Shown here in pieces: positions 1 to 9,258 of a DNA stretch of 63,766 nt. Every line of letters starts with the position of its first letter. Position 1 is the first letter of the stretch. The position numbers were made by a program, and so were the translations under genes. The DNA is from Bacteroidia bacterium. GTDB taxonomy: Bacteria > Bacteroidota > Bacteroidia > 2-12-FULL-35-15. The notes under the pieces were generated by a model that was not told where the DNA came from, searched no databases, and saw nothing but the letters and a program-made list of their open reading frames with translations. The stretch is taken from positions 1 through 63,766 of the forward strand of contig JAEUTU010000038.1 in the NCBI GenBank assembly GCA_016786925.1. The letters run 5' to 3'.

Positions 1-1
1 A

Positions 2-3000
2 TATATACTTACATTCTTTATTTCAATTGCAGGGATCTTCTCTTACCAAAGCTTACCAAAAGAAAGCTTTCCGGATATTGTTGTCCCTACCATGTATATT
101 AACACCGTATATTTTGGTAACTCTCCAACCAATATTGAAAACCTTGTAACCAAACCAATTGAAAAACAATTGAAAGGTATTGCAGGTGTGAAAAAACTGA
201 ACTCTACATCCTTGCAGGATGTTTCAGTGATCATGGTGGAATTCAATACCGATGTGAATGTAGCAGATGCAAAACAAAAGGTAAAAGATGCTGTGGACAA
301 AGCAGCAACCGATCTTCCAAAAGACCTTACGCGTCAGCCAAATGTGATCGAAGTGAATTTTTCTGAATTGCCGATCATGTATGTGAATATTGCCGGCAAT
401 ATGGATCTTAACAAATTAAAACAATATGCTGATGATGTAAAAGATCGTATTGAAAGCATGAAAGAGATCTCCCGTGTTCAAATGGTAGGTGATCTTGAAA
501 GAGAGATACAGATCAATATTGATATGTATAAAATGCAGGCAGCTAATTTTTCTCTGTATGACATTTACAAATGTGTGAGCGATGAAAACCTGAACATGTC
601 GGGCGGATTGGTTCCGATGGATGGAATGAAAAGAAACTTAACTGTTAAAGGAGAATTTAAAACAGTAGAAGAAATTCAAAACCTGATCGTAACATCCGGA
701 ACAGGGTCAAAAGTCTATTTGAAGGATATTGCTGAAGTTGTTGATAGCAATAAAGAACAGGAAAGCTATGCGCGTTTAGAAGGAAAGAATGTAATCACAC
801 TAAATATTATCAAACGTAGTGGTGAAAACTTGATCGATGCATCGGATAAGATCTATGCATTGATCGAAAAGATGCAAGCAGATGAACTTCCTAAAGACCT
901 AAAAATAACTGTTACAGGCGATCAATCAGAGAAAACAAGAACAACTTTACATGACTTGATCAATACGATCATTATCGGATTTATTCTTGTAACATTTATC
1001 TTAATGTTCTTTATGGGTGTTACCAATGCGATCTTCGTAGCAGCATCAGTACCATTATCTATGTTCATTGCATTTTGGGTAATGCCGGCTATTGGCGGTG
1101 CATTCGATTTCAGTTATACCATGAATATGATCGTACTCTTTGCCTTCTTACTTGCATTGGGTATTGTGGTGGATGATGCGATCGTTGTCATTGAAAATAC
1201 ACACCGGATATTCGACAATGGCAAAAGGGATATTGTCACCGCAGCTAAAATGGCGGCCGGAGAAGTGTTCCTGCCGGTGTTAAGCGGTACACTCACCACT
1301 CTTGCTCCGTTCATTCCATTATTATTTTGGGATGGTATCATAGGTAAGTTCATGTTCTATTTACCGATCACATTGATCGTAGCATTATTGGCCTCTTTGG
1401 TGGTTGCTTATATTATCAACCCTGTGTTTGCAGTCGACTTTATGAAACCACATCATGAAGAAAAAGCAAAATATGGCAAGCTAAGTAAGCTAGCGATCTT
1501 GCAACTTGTTATGTATGTTGTTGCAGCAATTATTGCCCATGCAAGTGGTCACCATGCATTCGGAAACCTTGTTTTATTCTTTGCAGCTTTTATGTTGCTA
1601 CACCGTTATTGGTTACACAAGATCATTGCAGGTTTTCAAGATAAATTATGGCCTGCATTTCAGGCTCGTTACACGAAATTATTATTACGTTTCTTGAAAC
1701 GTCCGGGCTTAGCACTTTGGGGAGTAATTGGTTTGTTTATTCTTTCTTTAGTTTTCTTCGCTGTCCGCAGTCCTAAGGTAGTGTTCTTCCCGCAAGGTGA
1801 TCCGAACTTTGTATATGTGTACGTAAAACTTCCTGTAGGAACGGATCCTGCTAAAACAAATGAAGTAATGATGGTGGCAGAACAACGTGTAAAAAGCGTG
1901 ATCGGAGATTCAAATAAAATTGTAAAATCAGTCATTACAAACGTTACGAAAGGAACAACAGACCCTCAAGATCAGGATCAAAGTGATTATCCGAACAGAG
2001 GAAAAATTGCGATCGCATTTGTTGACTTTAAGGATCGTGATGGACAATCTACATCTGAATATTTGCAAAAACTTCAACAACTAAACTGGAACATTCCGGG
2101 TGCTGAAGTTACTGTTTCACAAGAACAAGCCGGTCCACCTGTTTCTAAGCCGATAAATATTGAAGTGAGAGGAGACAATTTTGAAGAATTGGTTGTAAAT
2201 GCAACTCGCTTGAAACGTTATCTTGATCAACAAAAAATATCGGGAGTAGAAAACTTAAAATCCGACTTTGAGACCATTAAACCGGAGATCGTTTTCAACA
2301 TTGATAGAGAGCGTGCTAACAGAGAAGGCATCAGTACTGCAACAATTGCCAGAGAGATCCGCTTTGCAGTTTTTGGTTGGGAAGTAAGTAAGTTTCGCGA
2401 TGAAAATGATCAATATCCAATTCAGTTGCGTTATAAATACGATCAACGAAATAACATTGAAGCATTGCGCAATATGAAGATCACTTTCCGTGATATGAAT
2501 ATGGGTGGTATTTTACGTAGCGTTCCATTATCCGCATTCTGCGATGTAGAGTACAGCAATACCTATGGTGGTATCAAACGTAAAATGCAAAAACGTGTGA
2601 TCTCATTATCATCGAATGTATCAGCAGGCTATAACGAAAATGAAGTGGTTGGTGTTGTTAAAAAAGCCATGGAAGGATTTATTGTGTCGGGTAAAGTTGA
2701 AGTTGTGATGACCGGTCAGCAAGAAGAACAAGCTGAAACAGGAGCATTCCTTGGAAAAGCATTGGGTATATCTGTTGCCTTAATGTTATTGATCCTTGTA
2801 TTACAATTCAATGCTATTGGTAAACCATTGATCATTCTTTCGGAGATCCTTTTCAGTATCATTGGCGTATTGATCGGTACGGCTCTATTTAAAATGGACA
2901 TGAGTATCGTTATGACCGGTGTTGGTATCATCGCACTAGGAGGAGTTGTTGTACGAAATGGTATTCTTTTAATAGAATTTGCGGAGATGTCACGTAAAGA

Positions 3001-3421
3001 AGGAATGAGTTTGTGGGATGCAACAGTAGAAGCCGGAAGAACGCGTATGACACCGGTGATCCTAACCGCAATGGCAGCCATCCTTGGATTAATTCCATTG
3101 GCAGTAGGATTGAATATCGACTTTGAAAGTTTATTCGCAAGCGGTGATCCTAAGATCTATTTAGGCGGTGATAATGTAGTATTCTGGGGCCCTCTGTCAT
3201 GGACAATGATCTTCGGTTTAGCGTTTGCCACATTCTTAACATTACTATTGGTGCCTGCAATGTATCTAATATCTGAACGTTTAAAACGTAAATCAGAGAT
3301 CGTGTTAAAACATTTTGGGATGTCAAACGCCTTGATGTACATTCCTTTCTTTGTAGGAGTTTTAAGGGTAGTGCTCTACTTACAAGGAAAGAAATTAGAT
3401 TATGGCAATTTAGATTATTAA
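2..3421 (+). CDS. RND family efflux transporter permease (AcrB/HAE1-like), 5' partial
   Basis: This is an inner-membrane RND pump that would export toxic compounds using the proton gradient. The reading frame is open to the window edge: before the first in-frame ATG at 92 the frame already reads ISIAGIFSYQSLPKESFPDI, the usual TM1/porter start, so the true start lies upstream and only the N-terminus is missing. Visible are the first periplasmic porter region, a TM2-TM6 block (about 960-1440) with the acidic pair in GIVVDDAIVVIENTHR, a second porter region and a C-terminal TM block with GGVVVRNGILLIEF. An unusual linker with two extra hydrophobic stretches (about 1495-1610) lies between the two halves. 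It is followed by a strong terminator, so it is probably transcribed with upstream partners rather than with the next genes. Family assignment is firm; the substrate is unknown. Confidence 0.93.
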   Translation, partial: YILTFFISIAGIFSYQSLPKESFPDIVVPTMYINTVYFGNSPTNIENLVTKPIEKQLKGIAGVKKLNSTSLQDVSVIMVEFNTDVNVADAKQKVKDAVDKAATDLPKDLTRQPNVIEVNFSELPIMYVNIAGNMDLNKLKQYADDVKDRIESMKEISRVQMVGDLEREIQINIDMYKMQAANFSLYDIYKCVSDENLNMSGGLVPMDGMKRNLTVKGEFKTVEEIQNLIVTSGTGSKVYLKDIAEVVDSNKEQESYARLEGKNVITLNIIKRSGENLIDASDKIYALIEKMQADELPKDLKITVTGDQSEKTRTTLHDLINTIIIGFILVTFILMFFMGVTNAIFVAASVPLSMFIAFWVMPAIGGAFDFSYTMNMIVLFAFLLALGIVVDDAIVVIENTHRIFDNGKRDIVTAAKMAAGEVFLPVLSGTLTTLAPFIPLLFWDGIIGKFMFYLPITLIVALLASLVVAYIINPVFAVDFMKPHHEEKAKYGKLSKLAILQLVMYVVAAIIAHASGHHAFGNLVLFFAAFMLLHRYWLHKIIAGFQDKLWPAFQARYTKLLLRFLKRPGLALWGVIGLFILSLVFFAVRSPKVVFFPQGDPNFVYVYVKLPVGTDPAKTNEVMMVAEQRVKSVIGDSNKIVKSVITNVTKGTTDPQDQDQSDYPNRGKIAIAFVDFKDRDGQSTSEYLQKLQQLNWNIPGAEVTVSQEQAGPPVSKPINIEVRGDNFEELVVNATRLKRYLDQQKISGVENLKSDFETIKPEIVFNIDRERANREGISTATIAREIRFAVFGWEVSKFRDENDQYPIQLRYKYDQRNNIEALRNMKITFRDMNMGGILRSVPLSAFCDVEYSNTYGGIKRKMQKRVISLSSNVSAGYNENEVVGVVKKAMEGFIVSGKVEVVMTGQQEEQAETGAFLGKALGISVALMLLILVLQFNAIGKPLIILSEILFSIIGVLIGTALFKMDMSIVMTGVGIIALGGVVVRNGILLIEFAEMSRKEGMSLWDATVEAGRTRMTPVILTAMAAILGLIPLAVGLNIDFESLFASGDPKIYLGGDNVVFWGPLSWTMIFGLAFATFLTLLLVPAMYLISERLKRKSEIVLKHFGMSNALMYIPFFVGVLRVVLYLQGKKLDYGNLDY

Positions 3422-3427
3422 TTTCGA

Positions 3428-3462
3428 AGCGCTTAACATTCAGTTAAGCGCTTTTTATTTTT
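3428..3462 (+). terminator. Intrinsic terminator after the RND pump
   Basis: A perfect 10-bp stem (AGCGCTTAAC / GTTAAGCGCT) with a 5-nt loop is followed by a T-rich run. It separates the RND gene from the downstream adaptor/ABC operon. Confidence 0.88.
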
Positions 3463-3468
3463 TACAAC

Positions 3469-4560
3469 ATGAGAAATATATTCTTTTTGTTTTCTGTTTC
3501 ACTGCTTATTTTGACCGGTTGCAAGAGCAAAAACAACTCCACATTGCCGATCAAAAAAGATCTCACACAAGCTGTTTACGCCTCTGGAAAGATCTATCCG
3601 GTAAACAATTATAAAGTTTACTCAAAACTTCCTGGCTATATCGAAAATATACACGTACATGTTGGCGATAGCGTTAAGGTAGGCGATCCATTGGTCACCA
3701 TTAAAAGTGAAGTAAGTGAGCTCAATGTAAATGCTGCTAAAAACCTATTGGCTTTAGCTCAAAAAAATGCAAATGAAAGTTCCGGCTTATTGAACACATT
3801 AAAACAAGATGTTGCATCGGCCCGCTCAAAATACGAATTAGACTCTATTAACTTTAAACGTTTTGAGTCATTGGCAAAAGACAATGCAACGTCAAAACTA
3901 CAATTCGATCAGGCAAAAACCCAGTTTGATATTTCAAAACAAAACTATCTGAAAGCAGCAAGCACACTTGTCAATACAAGAGATAAGGTTCGTGTTGAAC
4001 TCGAAAATGCACAAATACAATATGATGCACAAGTGTCAAATAAAAGTGACTACACCCTCACCTCTGCTGTAAATGGAAAAGTATATGACATTCTTCCAAA
4101 AGAAGGAGAATTGGTAAATACACAATTTATCTTGATGGAAATTGGTGATGGAGAAAATTTTGAAGTTGAATTAAGTGTAGATGAAACAGATGTATCACTA
4201 TTGAGTAGAGATCAAAAAATTGTTTATGTAATTGATGCATATAAAAATAAAACATTTAACGGAAGCATACAGGAAACCTATCCACGCATCAATCAAAACA
4301 ATAAAACGGCAAAGATCATTTCTTCTATCCAGTTAGATAAGGGCACCATGATCTACTCCGGTATGTCGGTAGAAGCCAACATCATCATTTCTGAAAAAAA
4401 GAATACACTCGTTATTCCACGTGAATTCTTGATAGATGGCAATAAAGTAAAAACAAAAGACAAAGATGCCTTAGTAGAAATTGTTAAAGGGGCGGAAGAT
4501 CTTGAATTTATAGAAGTAATTAGTGGTATTGATGAAAACACAGAAATTGTATTGCCTTAA
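3469..4560 (+). CDS. HlyD/MacA-type periplasmic adaptor lipoprotein
   Basis: A membrane-fusion (adaptor) protein of 363 aa. The N-terminus is a lipoprotein signal (LLILTGC, lipidated Cys about residue 18). A biotinyl-lipoyl-like half follows (about residues 35-75, GYIENIHVHVGDSVKVGDP), then a long alpha-helical coiled-coil hairpin (about 75-180), the second lipoyl half (YDILPKEGELVNT) and a beta-barrel region. Its stop codon overlaps the start of the FtsX-type permease by one base (TAATG), and an ATP-binding subunit follows. It is therefore best read as the MacA-like part of a tripartite ABC exporter, not as the partner of the upstream RND pump, from which a terminator separates it. The outer-membrane channel is not in the window. 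Confidence 0.87.
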   Translation: MRNIFFLFSVSLLILTGCKSKNNSTLPIKKDLTQAVYASGKIYPVNNYKVYSKLPGYIENIHVHVGDSVKVGDPLVTIKSEVSELNVNAAKNLLALAQKNANESSGLLNTLKQDVASARSKYELDSINFKRFESLAKDNATSKLQFDQAKTQFDISKQNYLKAASTLVNTRDKVRVELENAQIQYDAQVSNKSDYTLTSAVNGKVYDILPKEGELVNTQFILMEIGDGENFEVELSVDETDVSLLSRDQKIVYVIDAYKNKTFNGSIQETYPRINQNNKTAKIISSIQLDKGTMIYSGMSVEANIIISEKKNTLVIPREFLIDGNKVKTKDKDALVEIVKGAEDLEFIEVISGIDENTEIVLP

Positions 4561-5822
4561 TGTTTAAGAAATCACCTGTCATAAAGATTGCGCTTACACA
4601 TTTGCTTGCCAAAAAAAGGCAAACAATTGTGGCTATGCTGGGTGTAACATTCGGCATTGCCATTTTTATCTTTCAGGCCGGATTGATGTCGGGATTTCAG
4701 GCGTACTTCATTGACGAAACAGTTAATACTACCGCTAATATCCGGATCTATAATGAAGCTGAAAAAAACAGGAAGAGCATTCTATCGAAATTATATGCTG
4801 ATGAAAACAAATGGGTGGTCGTACAGAATCAAAAACCAAAAGATGAACTCACCAAAATAAAAAACGGATATCAAATTATTGCTGCACTGGAAAAAGATTC
4901 ACGAGTACTTGGCGTTTCACCTTTTTTGGGTTCTCAAGCGATTTTTAAAGTAGGTATTGCACAAATAGCAGGACGCGTATCGGGCGTTGATATCATAAAA
5001 GAAAATGTTTTGTTTGATGTTTCTAAAAACATGAGACAAGGCGATATTACCAAACTGCAAACAATACCAAATGGAATTATTTTGGGGGATGGACTTGCAG
5101 AATTGCTCGGTGCAAAAATGAACGACAACATTTCAATCACTTCACCATTGGGTGTGACCCTGGAAATGAAAATTGTCGGGATCAATCACAGTGGTTTAAC
5201 CGAGGTTGACAAAAGCAGAGCATACATCAATATACGAAATGCTCAAAAATTATTAAAAGTAGATGGTTCTTACATTACTGATATCAACATTAAACTGAAA
5301 GATTTTAATCAGGCAGAAGCACTCGCAAAATTCTATCATCAAAAATTCGGATTTAAAACGGTTGATTGGAAAGAAGCGAATGCGAGTGTTTTCAGTGTTT
5401 TTAAAATTCAGAACATGGTCACCTATTTGATCATAGCGTCAATCCTGATCGTTTCAGGATTTGGGATCTTTAACATCCTGATGATGATCATCTACGAAAA
5501 AATGCCTGACATTGCTATCTTAAAAGCTATTGGTTATAAAGATAGTGACATCAAAAAAATATTTTTAACAGAGTCCTTGATCATTGGAATGCTTGGTGGA
5601 TTACTTGGTTTGATCATTGGTTTTTTTATGCAAAAAATTGTTGGAAGCATTCGGATGGATATCAAAGGGTTTGTATCTATGGAATACCTTCGTTTTAATT
5701 CCTCTCCGGGCTTTTATGTTTTTGCTTATTTCTTTGGCTTGTTGGCAACAGCCATTGCGGGCTATATACCAGCGCGAAAGGCAGCAAAAATGGATGCAAT
5801 TGATATCATTAGAAGTAAATAA
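4560..5822 (+). CDS. ABC transporter permease, MacB/FtsX family
   Basis: A 420-aa inner-membrane permease with the MacB_PCD plus FtsX layout. TM1 is at about residues 20-42 and is followed by a large periplasmic domain (about 45-280). Three further TM helices lie near residues 285-310, 333-360 and 385-408, and it ends with the typical basic tail (PARKAAKMDAIDIIRSK). Translation is coupled to the adaptor by a one-base overlap. The ATPase lies 63 bp downstream, with a palindromic repeat in the gap. LolC/E-type lipoprotein release is the main alternative, but the adjacent HlyD adaptor favours a MacB-type mechanotransmitting exporter. Confidence 0.87.
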   Translation: MFKKSPVIKIALTHLLAKKRQTIVAMLGVTFGIAIFIFQAGLMSGFQAYFIDETVNTTANIRIYNEAEKNRKSILSKLYADENKWVVVQNQKPKDELTKIKNGYQIIAALEKDSRVLGVSPFLGSQAIFKVGIAQIAGRVSGVDIIKENVLFDVSKNMRQGDITKLQTIPNGIILGDGLAELLGAKMNDNISITSPLGVTLEMKIVGINHSGLTEVDKSRAYINIRNAQKLLKVDGSYITDINIKLKDFNQAEALAKFYHQKFGFKTVDWKEANASVFSVFKIQNMVTYLIIASILIVSGFGIFNILMMIIYEKMPDIAILKAIGYKDSDIKKIFLTESLIIGMLGGLLGLIIGFFMQKIVGSIRMDIKGFVSMEYLRFNSSPGFYVFAYFFGLLATAIAGYIPARKAAKMDAIDIIRSK

Positions 5823-5865
5823 CCCCTCTCCCGGCCTCTCCCCTCAAAAAGGAGAGAGGAGAAGG
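5823..5865. repeat. Pyrimidine/purine-rich palindromic intergenic repeat
   Basis: The sequence is a CCTCTCC-rich stretch followed by a GGAGAG-rich arm, an imperfect hairpin. It resembles the elements at 43208-43224 and 43288-43318. It sits between the permease and ATPase genes of one operon, so it should be transcribed and could fold in the mRNA. Confidence 0.6.
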
Positions 5866-5885
5866 AATAGATAAAATTTGGATTA

Positions 5886-6563
5886 ATGGGCAATATCATA
5901 GAAACAAAAAATTTAAGTAAGTCTTTTCATGATCCTGTTGAATTTCAGGCGTTGAAAAACATCAATGTTTCTATAAAACAAGGAGAATTTGCTTCTATTG
6001 TAGGATCATCCGGAAGTGGAAAGTCAACGCTACTGTATGTGTTAAGCACACTTGATACCGATTATACAGGACATATCTTTTTCGATGGAGATGATCTTAG
6101 TTTAAAGTCAAAAAATGATTTAGCTGAGATCAGAAATGAAAAGATTGGTTTCGTTTTTCAGTTTCACTATCTATTACCGGAATTTACTGTATTAGAAAAT
6201 GTTTGTCTTCCTGCACTTAAACTGGCAAAATATAGCGAAGAAGAAATTCGTGAACGCGCCTATCAAAAGCTGGATCTGTTAGGACTCCGGGATCAAGCTT
6301 TAAAGAAAGCAAACAAACTTTCGGGTGGACAACAGCAGCGTGTTGCCATTGCACGTGCACTGATCAATGAACCCAAAATAATTTTTGGAGATGAGCCAAC
6401 AGGGAATTTGGATTCCAAAAACTCACAAAATGTATTTGAGATCTTCAAAGAATTAAAAGAAAAATTCAATCAATCCATTGTGGTTGTAACACACGACCAG
6501 CATTTCGCAGAACGTACCGACAGAATCATTACACTGAGTGATGGTGAAGTTATTTCACAATAA
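5886..6563 (+). CDS. ABC transporter ATP-binding protein, LolD/MacB type
   Basis: A 225-aa cytoplasmic ATPase that would drive the preceding FtsX-type permease. All nucleotide-binding motifs are intact: Walker [10 protein letters not shown] (about residues 38-46), a Q-loop ([18 protein letters not shown]), signature [15 protein letters not shown], Walker B with catalytic Glu ([15 protein letters not shown]) and the H-loop (VVVTHDQHF). The size and motifs are those of the LolD/MacB-N subfamily. It is the third gene of the adaptor-permease-ATPase operon and is followed by a strong terminator. Confidence 0.93.
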   Translation: MGNIIETKNLSKSFHDPVEFQALKNINVSIKQGEFASIVGSSGSGKSTLLYVLSTLDTDYTGHIFFDGDDLSLKSKNDLAEIRNEKIGFVFQFHYLLPEFTVLENVCLPALKLAKYSEEEIRERAYQKLDLLGLRDQALKKANKLSGGQQQRVAIARALINEPKIIFGDEPTGNLDSKNSQNVFEIFKELKEKFNQSIVVVTHDQHFAERTDRIITLSDGEVISQ

Positions 6564-6592
6564 AAAAGCGGAGAAGATCTCCGCTTTTTTAT
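6562..6592. terminator. Bidirectional intrinsic terminator
   Basis: A 7-bp stem GCGGAGA / TCTCCGC with an AGA loop is flanked by A-rich and T-rich runs. It lies between convergent genes and can serve both strands. Confidence 0.85.
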
Positions 6593-6595
6593 TTA

Positions 6596-7855
6596 TTATT
6601 TCATTTTTTCATTTAACAAATTGAAATATTTTATTTGCCAGCTTACAATTTTGTTGAAATAACCATTCACATCATCTTTAAACTCTCTTTTTGGTTTATC
6701 CGCTTTGTAATCTTCCAAAAGGTTGTATTTTGCCAGATATTCTTCAAAATCATTCTCTTTAAACTTCATTAACTTTCCATTCCAGCCTTCAGCAAAATAA
6801 CGGTCTTGTTGCTCTAAATACAATGAATAATAACACATTTTACCTGCAACTAGGACGATGTAGGGTTTGTTATCGATCAATCGCATTAACATTGGTGTGG
6901 AGAAATCATCTCTCTTATAAGTAAATAATTCAGCAGGAAGATCCTTCACATCTTGTTTCTTTACATTACCATCGTCATCAATCAATTTATAATCCGTTCC
7001 TCCGATCATGGTCCAGCTAAAGCTGCCATTTTTCATTCTTGTTCCTTTTACTGGTTTATCATCAATATAGTCTTGTAACGATTTATAAAAATTTCCATGT
7101 GCTTTCTGATCCACCCCACCACTGCTAGAAGCTGTTTCTCCGAACTCTTTTATATTCTTCATGTCTGTTGCCTTGAAAGGAATTTCAGCAGAATATGTTT
7201 TGGTTGTGATCTTCGTTTTTTCGTTCAACAAGCTAAATGTAAGAGCAATGTTCCCTTCATTATCAAGTGTAAAATTTTGATTAATGATTCTTTTCTGACC
7301 CTCATACTCATCGCTCATTTTTACATTCGCTAGAATGCCAAACGACTTGGTGTCAAAAATGGTGATCTCCGGATCAATATCATAACTTGGAGAAATATTA
7401 TCTTTTAAAATTGCAAGCTTTGAGCGGTCAGGCGAATAAACAGGCTTGTAAATAATTTCGTTTGAGCTGTATACTGAATTTACTTTTGTAGAGTATACTT
7501 GCTTGGGAATACTAAACTTGTTCGTTTTTACATTCAATGTTTTTATGGAGCAATCTTTTGTTCCGGTGGATTTTTGCCAAACATCATATACGATCACGAT
7601 CTGATCACCGATCAACTCAAAGTTGGCAAAATTTGAACCGGGATAAAACATTTCTTTTTGACTCTTGTCCGGAATTTTTGTTTCTACTTTTGAAAGAACT
7701 TTTTGTGTTTTTATATCCTGTTTAATAATAATAAAATTGTATGCCCCCTCCACCGTATAGATCTCTTTCTCTGTTTTCATCTGCTGAGCAGAAGTGTTTT
7801 GAAGAGCCCCAACAAAAAAGAGTGCCAATGAAGCCGTTTTAAAAAGTTGTTTCAT
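6596..7855 (-). CDS. Secreted protein of unknown function
   Basis: A 419-aa protein with a clear Sec signal peptide (MKQLFKTASLALFFVGALQNTSA, cleavage near residue 23). I do not recognise a family. The mature part is rich in beta-type segments with repeated pairs such as YSPDRSKLAIL and LDNEGNIALTF, which suggest a beta-propeller-like fold. The C-terminal approximately 60 residues are lysine-rich and helical. No type IX C-terminal signal and no lipobox are visible, so a periplasmic location is likeliest. It is a single gene, convergent with the ABC exporter operon. Confidence 0.72.
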   Translation of the reverse strand: MKQLFKTASLALFFVGALQNTSAQQMKTEKEIYTVEGAYNFIIIKQDIKTQKVLSKVETKIPDKSQKEMFYPGSNFANFELIGDQIVIVYDVWQKSTGTKDCSIKTLNVKTNKFSIPKQVYSTKVNSVYSSNEIIYKPVYSPDRSKLAILKDNISPSYDIDPEITIFDTKSFGILANVKMSDEYEGQKRIINQNFTLDNEGNIALTFSLLNEKTKITTKTYSAEIPFKATDMKNIKEFGETASSSGGVDQKAHGNFYKSLQDYIDDKPVKGTRMKNGSFSWTMIGGTDYKLIDDDGNVKKQDVKDLPAELFTYKRDDFSTPMLMRLIDNKPYIVLVAGKMCYYSLYLEQQDRYFAEGWNGKLMKFKENDFEEYLAKYNLLEDYKADKPKREFKDDVNGYFNKIVSWQIKYFNLLNEKMK

Positions 7856-7951
7856 AAGTAGATTTTTAGATTGTTTGTTTCATTATTTCAACAAATGTAG
7901 AAAGATTATGATAAAAACAAAATTTCTTAAGTCCATTTATATTGAATTTGC

Positions 7952-7959
7952 TAATTTTG
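7952..7959 (+). promoter_or_regulatory. Candidate -7 promoter element of the SDR gene
   Basis: TAATTTTG matches the Bacteroidetes -7 consensus TAnnTTTG and ends 4 nt before the ATG, so the transcript would be almost leaderless. No TTG is found at the expected -33 distance, so this is tentative. Confidence 0.4.
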
Positions 7960-7963
7960 AAGC

Positions 7964-8752
7964 ATGAATTTAGACTTAACAGGAAAAACCGCCATGGTTT
8001 GCGGTAGTACACAAGGTATCGGAAAAGCATCTGCTGTTGAATTAGCATTATTAGGTGCCAATTGTATTTTGGTAGCACGTAATGAAGAAGCATTAAAAGA
8101 GGCCATCAAAGACCTGGATACATCAAAAGGACAGAAACATTTGTTTTTAGCTGTTGATTTTCAAACTCCTAAAATTTTAAAAGAGAAAGTAGAAAGCCAT
8201 GTGGCTACTCATGGCAATGTACATATCCTTGTAAACAATACTGGTGGTCCGCCAAGCGGATTGATCACCTCTGCTAAAGTAGATGAGTTTTTACAAGCCT
8301 TCAATAATCATTTGGTGTGTAACCACATTCTTGTTCAAGCCTTGATAGAAGGGATGAAAAAAGAGCAATACGGTCGTGTGATCAACATTATTAGCACCTC
8401 TGTTAAAATGCCATTAAAAGGATTAGGTGTTTCCAACACCATTCGTGCTGCTGTGGCGAATTGGAGCAAGACCTTATCGAATGAAGTGGCATCTTATGGC
8501 ATCACGGTAAACAATGTATTGCCGGGAGCAACATTAACCGGACGATTGAGTTCGATCATTGAAAATAAATCGAAGAATACCGGTGAATCCTTGAATGAAA
8601 TTAAAAATGAAATGGAAAGTGAAATTCCATTGGGACGATTTGCAGAACCAGCTGAGATCGCAAATGCTGTAGCATTTTTGGCTTCGCCTGCTGCATCGTA
8701 TATTACGGGCATCAATGTTCCTGTTGATGGTGGAAGAACCGGATGTTTATAG
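7964..8752 (+). CDS. SDR family oxidoreductase, atypical (FabG-like)
   Basis: A 262-aa Rossmann-fold protein of the short-chain dehydrogenase/reductase family. The cofactor motif is CGSTQGIG (residues 13-20), and NNTGG (about 91-95) replaces the usual NNAG. The C-terminal GINVPVDGG is typical of FabG-like enzymes. The Ser of the catalytic set is present (STS, about 144-146). The canonical YxxxK is absent: the aligned positions are Ser157 and Arg161 (GVSNTIRAAV). I recall a FabG-annotated subfamily with this SN..R pattern, so it is probably a subfamily trait. Substrate and even oxidoreductase activity are uncertain. Confidence 0.85.
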   Translation: MNLDLTGKTAMVCGSTQGIGKASAVELALLGANCILVARNEEALKEAIKDLDTSKGQKHLFLAVDFQTPKILKEKVESHVATHGNVHILVNNTGGPPSGLITSAKVDEFLQAFNNHLVCNHILVQALIEGMKKEQYGRVINIISTSVKMPLKGLGVSNTIRAAVANWSKTLSNEVASYGITVNNVLPGATLTGRLSSIIENKSKNTGESLNEIKNEMESEIPLGRFAEPAEIANAVAFLASPAASYITGINVPVDGGRTGCL

Positions 8753-8774
8753 AAAACAGTTAAAATAACGGACA

Positions 8775-8808
8775 GGAGATTTTAGAGCAATTTAGAATCT
8801 CCTTTTTT
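8775..8808 (+). terminator. Intrinsic terminator after the SDR gene
   Basis: A GGAGATT / AATCTCC stem with a 14-nt loop is followed by six T. It overlaps the last codons of rnhA on the other strand. Confidence 0.7.
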
Positions 8809-9258
8809 GTTGTCCTCTTCGTATCCATGATCAATTTTTAAGTGACCGCCTAGTGCTGCTTCAACCGCCAACTCATCGCAACGGTTATTCTCTTTATTGG
8901 ATGCATGTCCTTTCACCCACACAAATTTCACCTGATGTTTGCGGTAAATTCTCAAAAACCGTTTCCAAAGATCTTCGTTCTTTTTATCCTTAAAATGTTT
9001 TTTCTCCCAACCGAAGACCCACTTTTGTTCAACAGCATCCACCACATATTTTGAATCGGAATAAACAGTAACCGGTGTTCCTTCTTTTTTTAATGCTTCC
9101 AAAGCAACGATCACACTCAACAATTCCATCCGGTTATTGGTAGTTAGGCGGAATCCTTCCGATATTTCTTTTCTAAGCGAACCGTATAGCATGACCACAC
9201 CATATCCTCCCGGACCCGGATTCCCACGTGAAGCACCATCTGTGTAGATTTTTATCAT
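8782..9258 (-). CDS. rnhA: Ribonuclease HI
   Basis: A 158-aa enzyme that cleaves the RNA strand of RNA:DNA hybrids during replication and R-loop removal. The catalytic carboxylates are visible: Asp7 (IYTDGASRGNPGPGG), Glu45 (NNRMELLSV), Asp68 (VYSDSKYVVDAV) and the C-terminal Asp in NRCDELAVEAA. The basic handle (WVFGWEKKHFKDKKNEDLWKR) is present, as in the E. coli-type enzyme. The length is normal. It overlaps the upstream gene by 4 bases, indicating translational coupling with it. Confidence 0.96.
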   Translation of the reverse strand: MIKIYTDGASRGNPGPGGYGVVMLYGSLRKEISEGFRLTTNNRMELLSVIVALEALKKEGTPVTVYSDSKYVVDAVEQKWVFGWEKKHFKDKKNEDLWKRFLRIYRKHQVKFVWVKGHASNKENNRCDELAVEAALGGHLKIDHGYEEDNKKGDSKLL

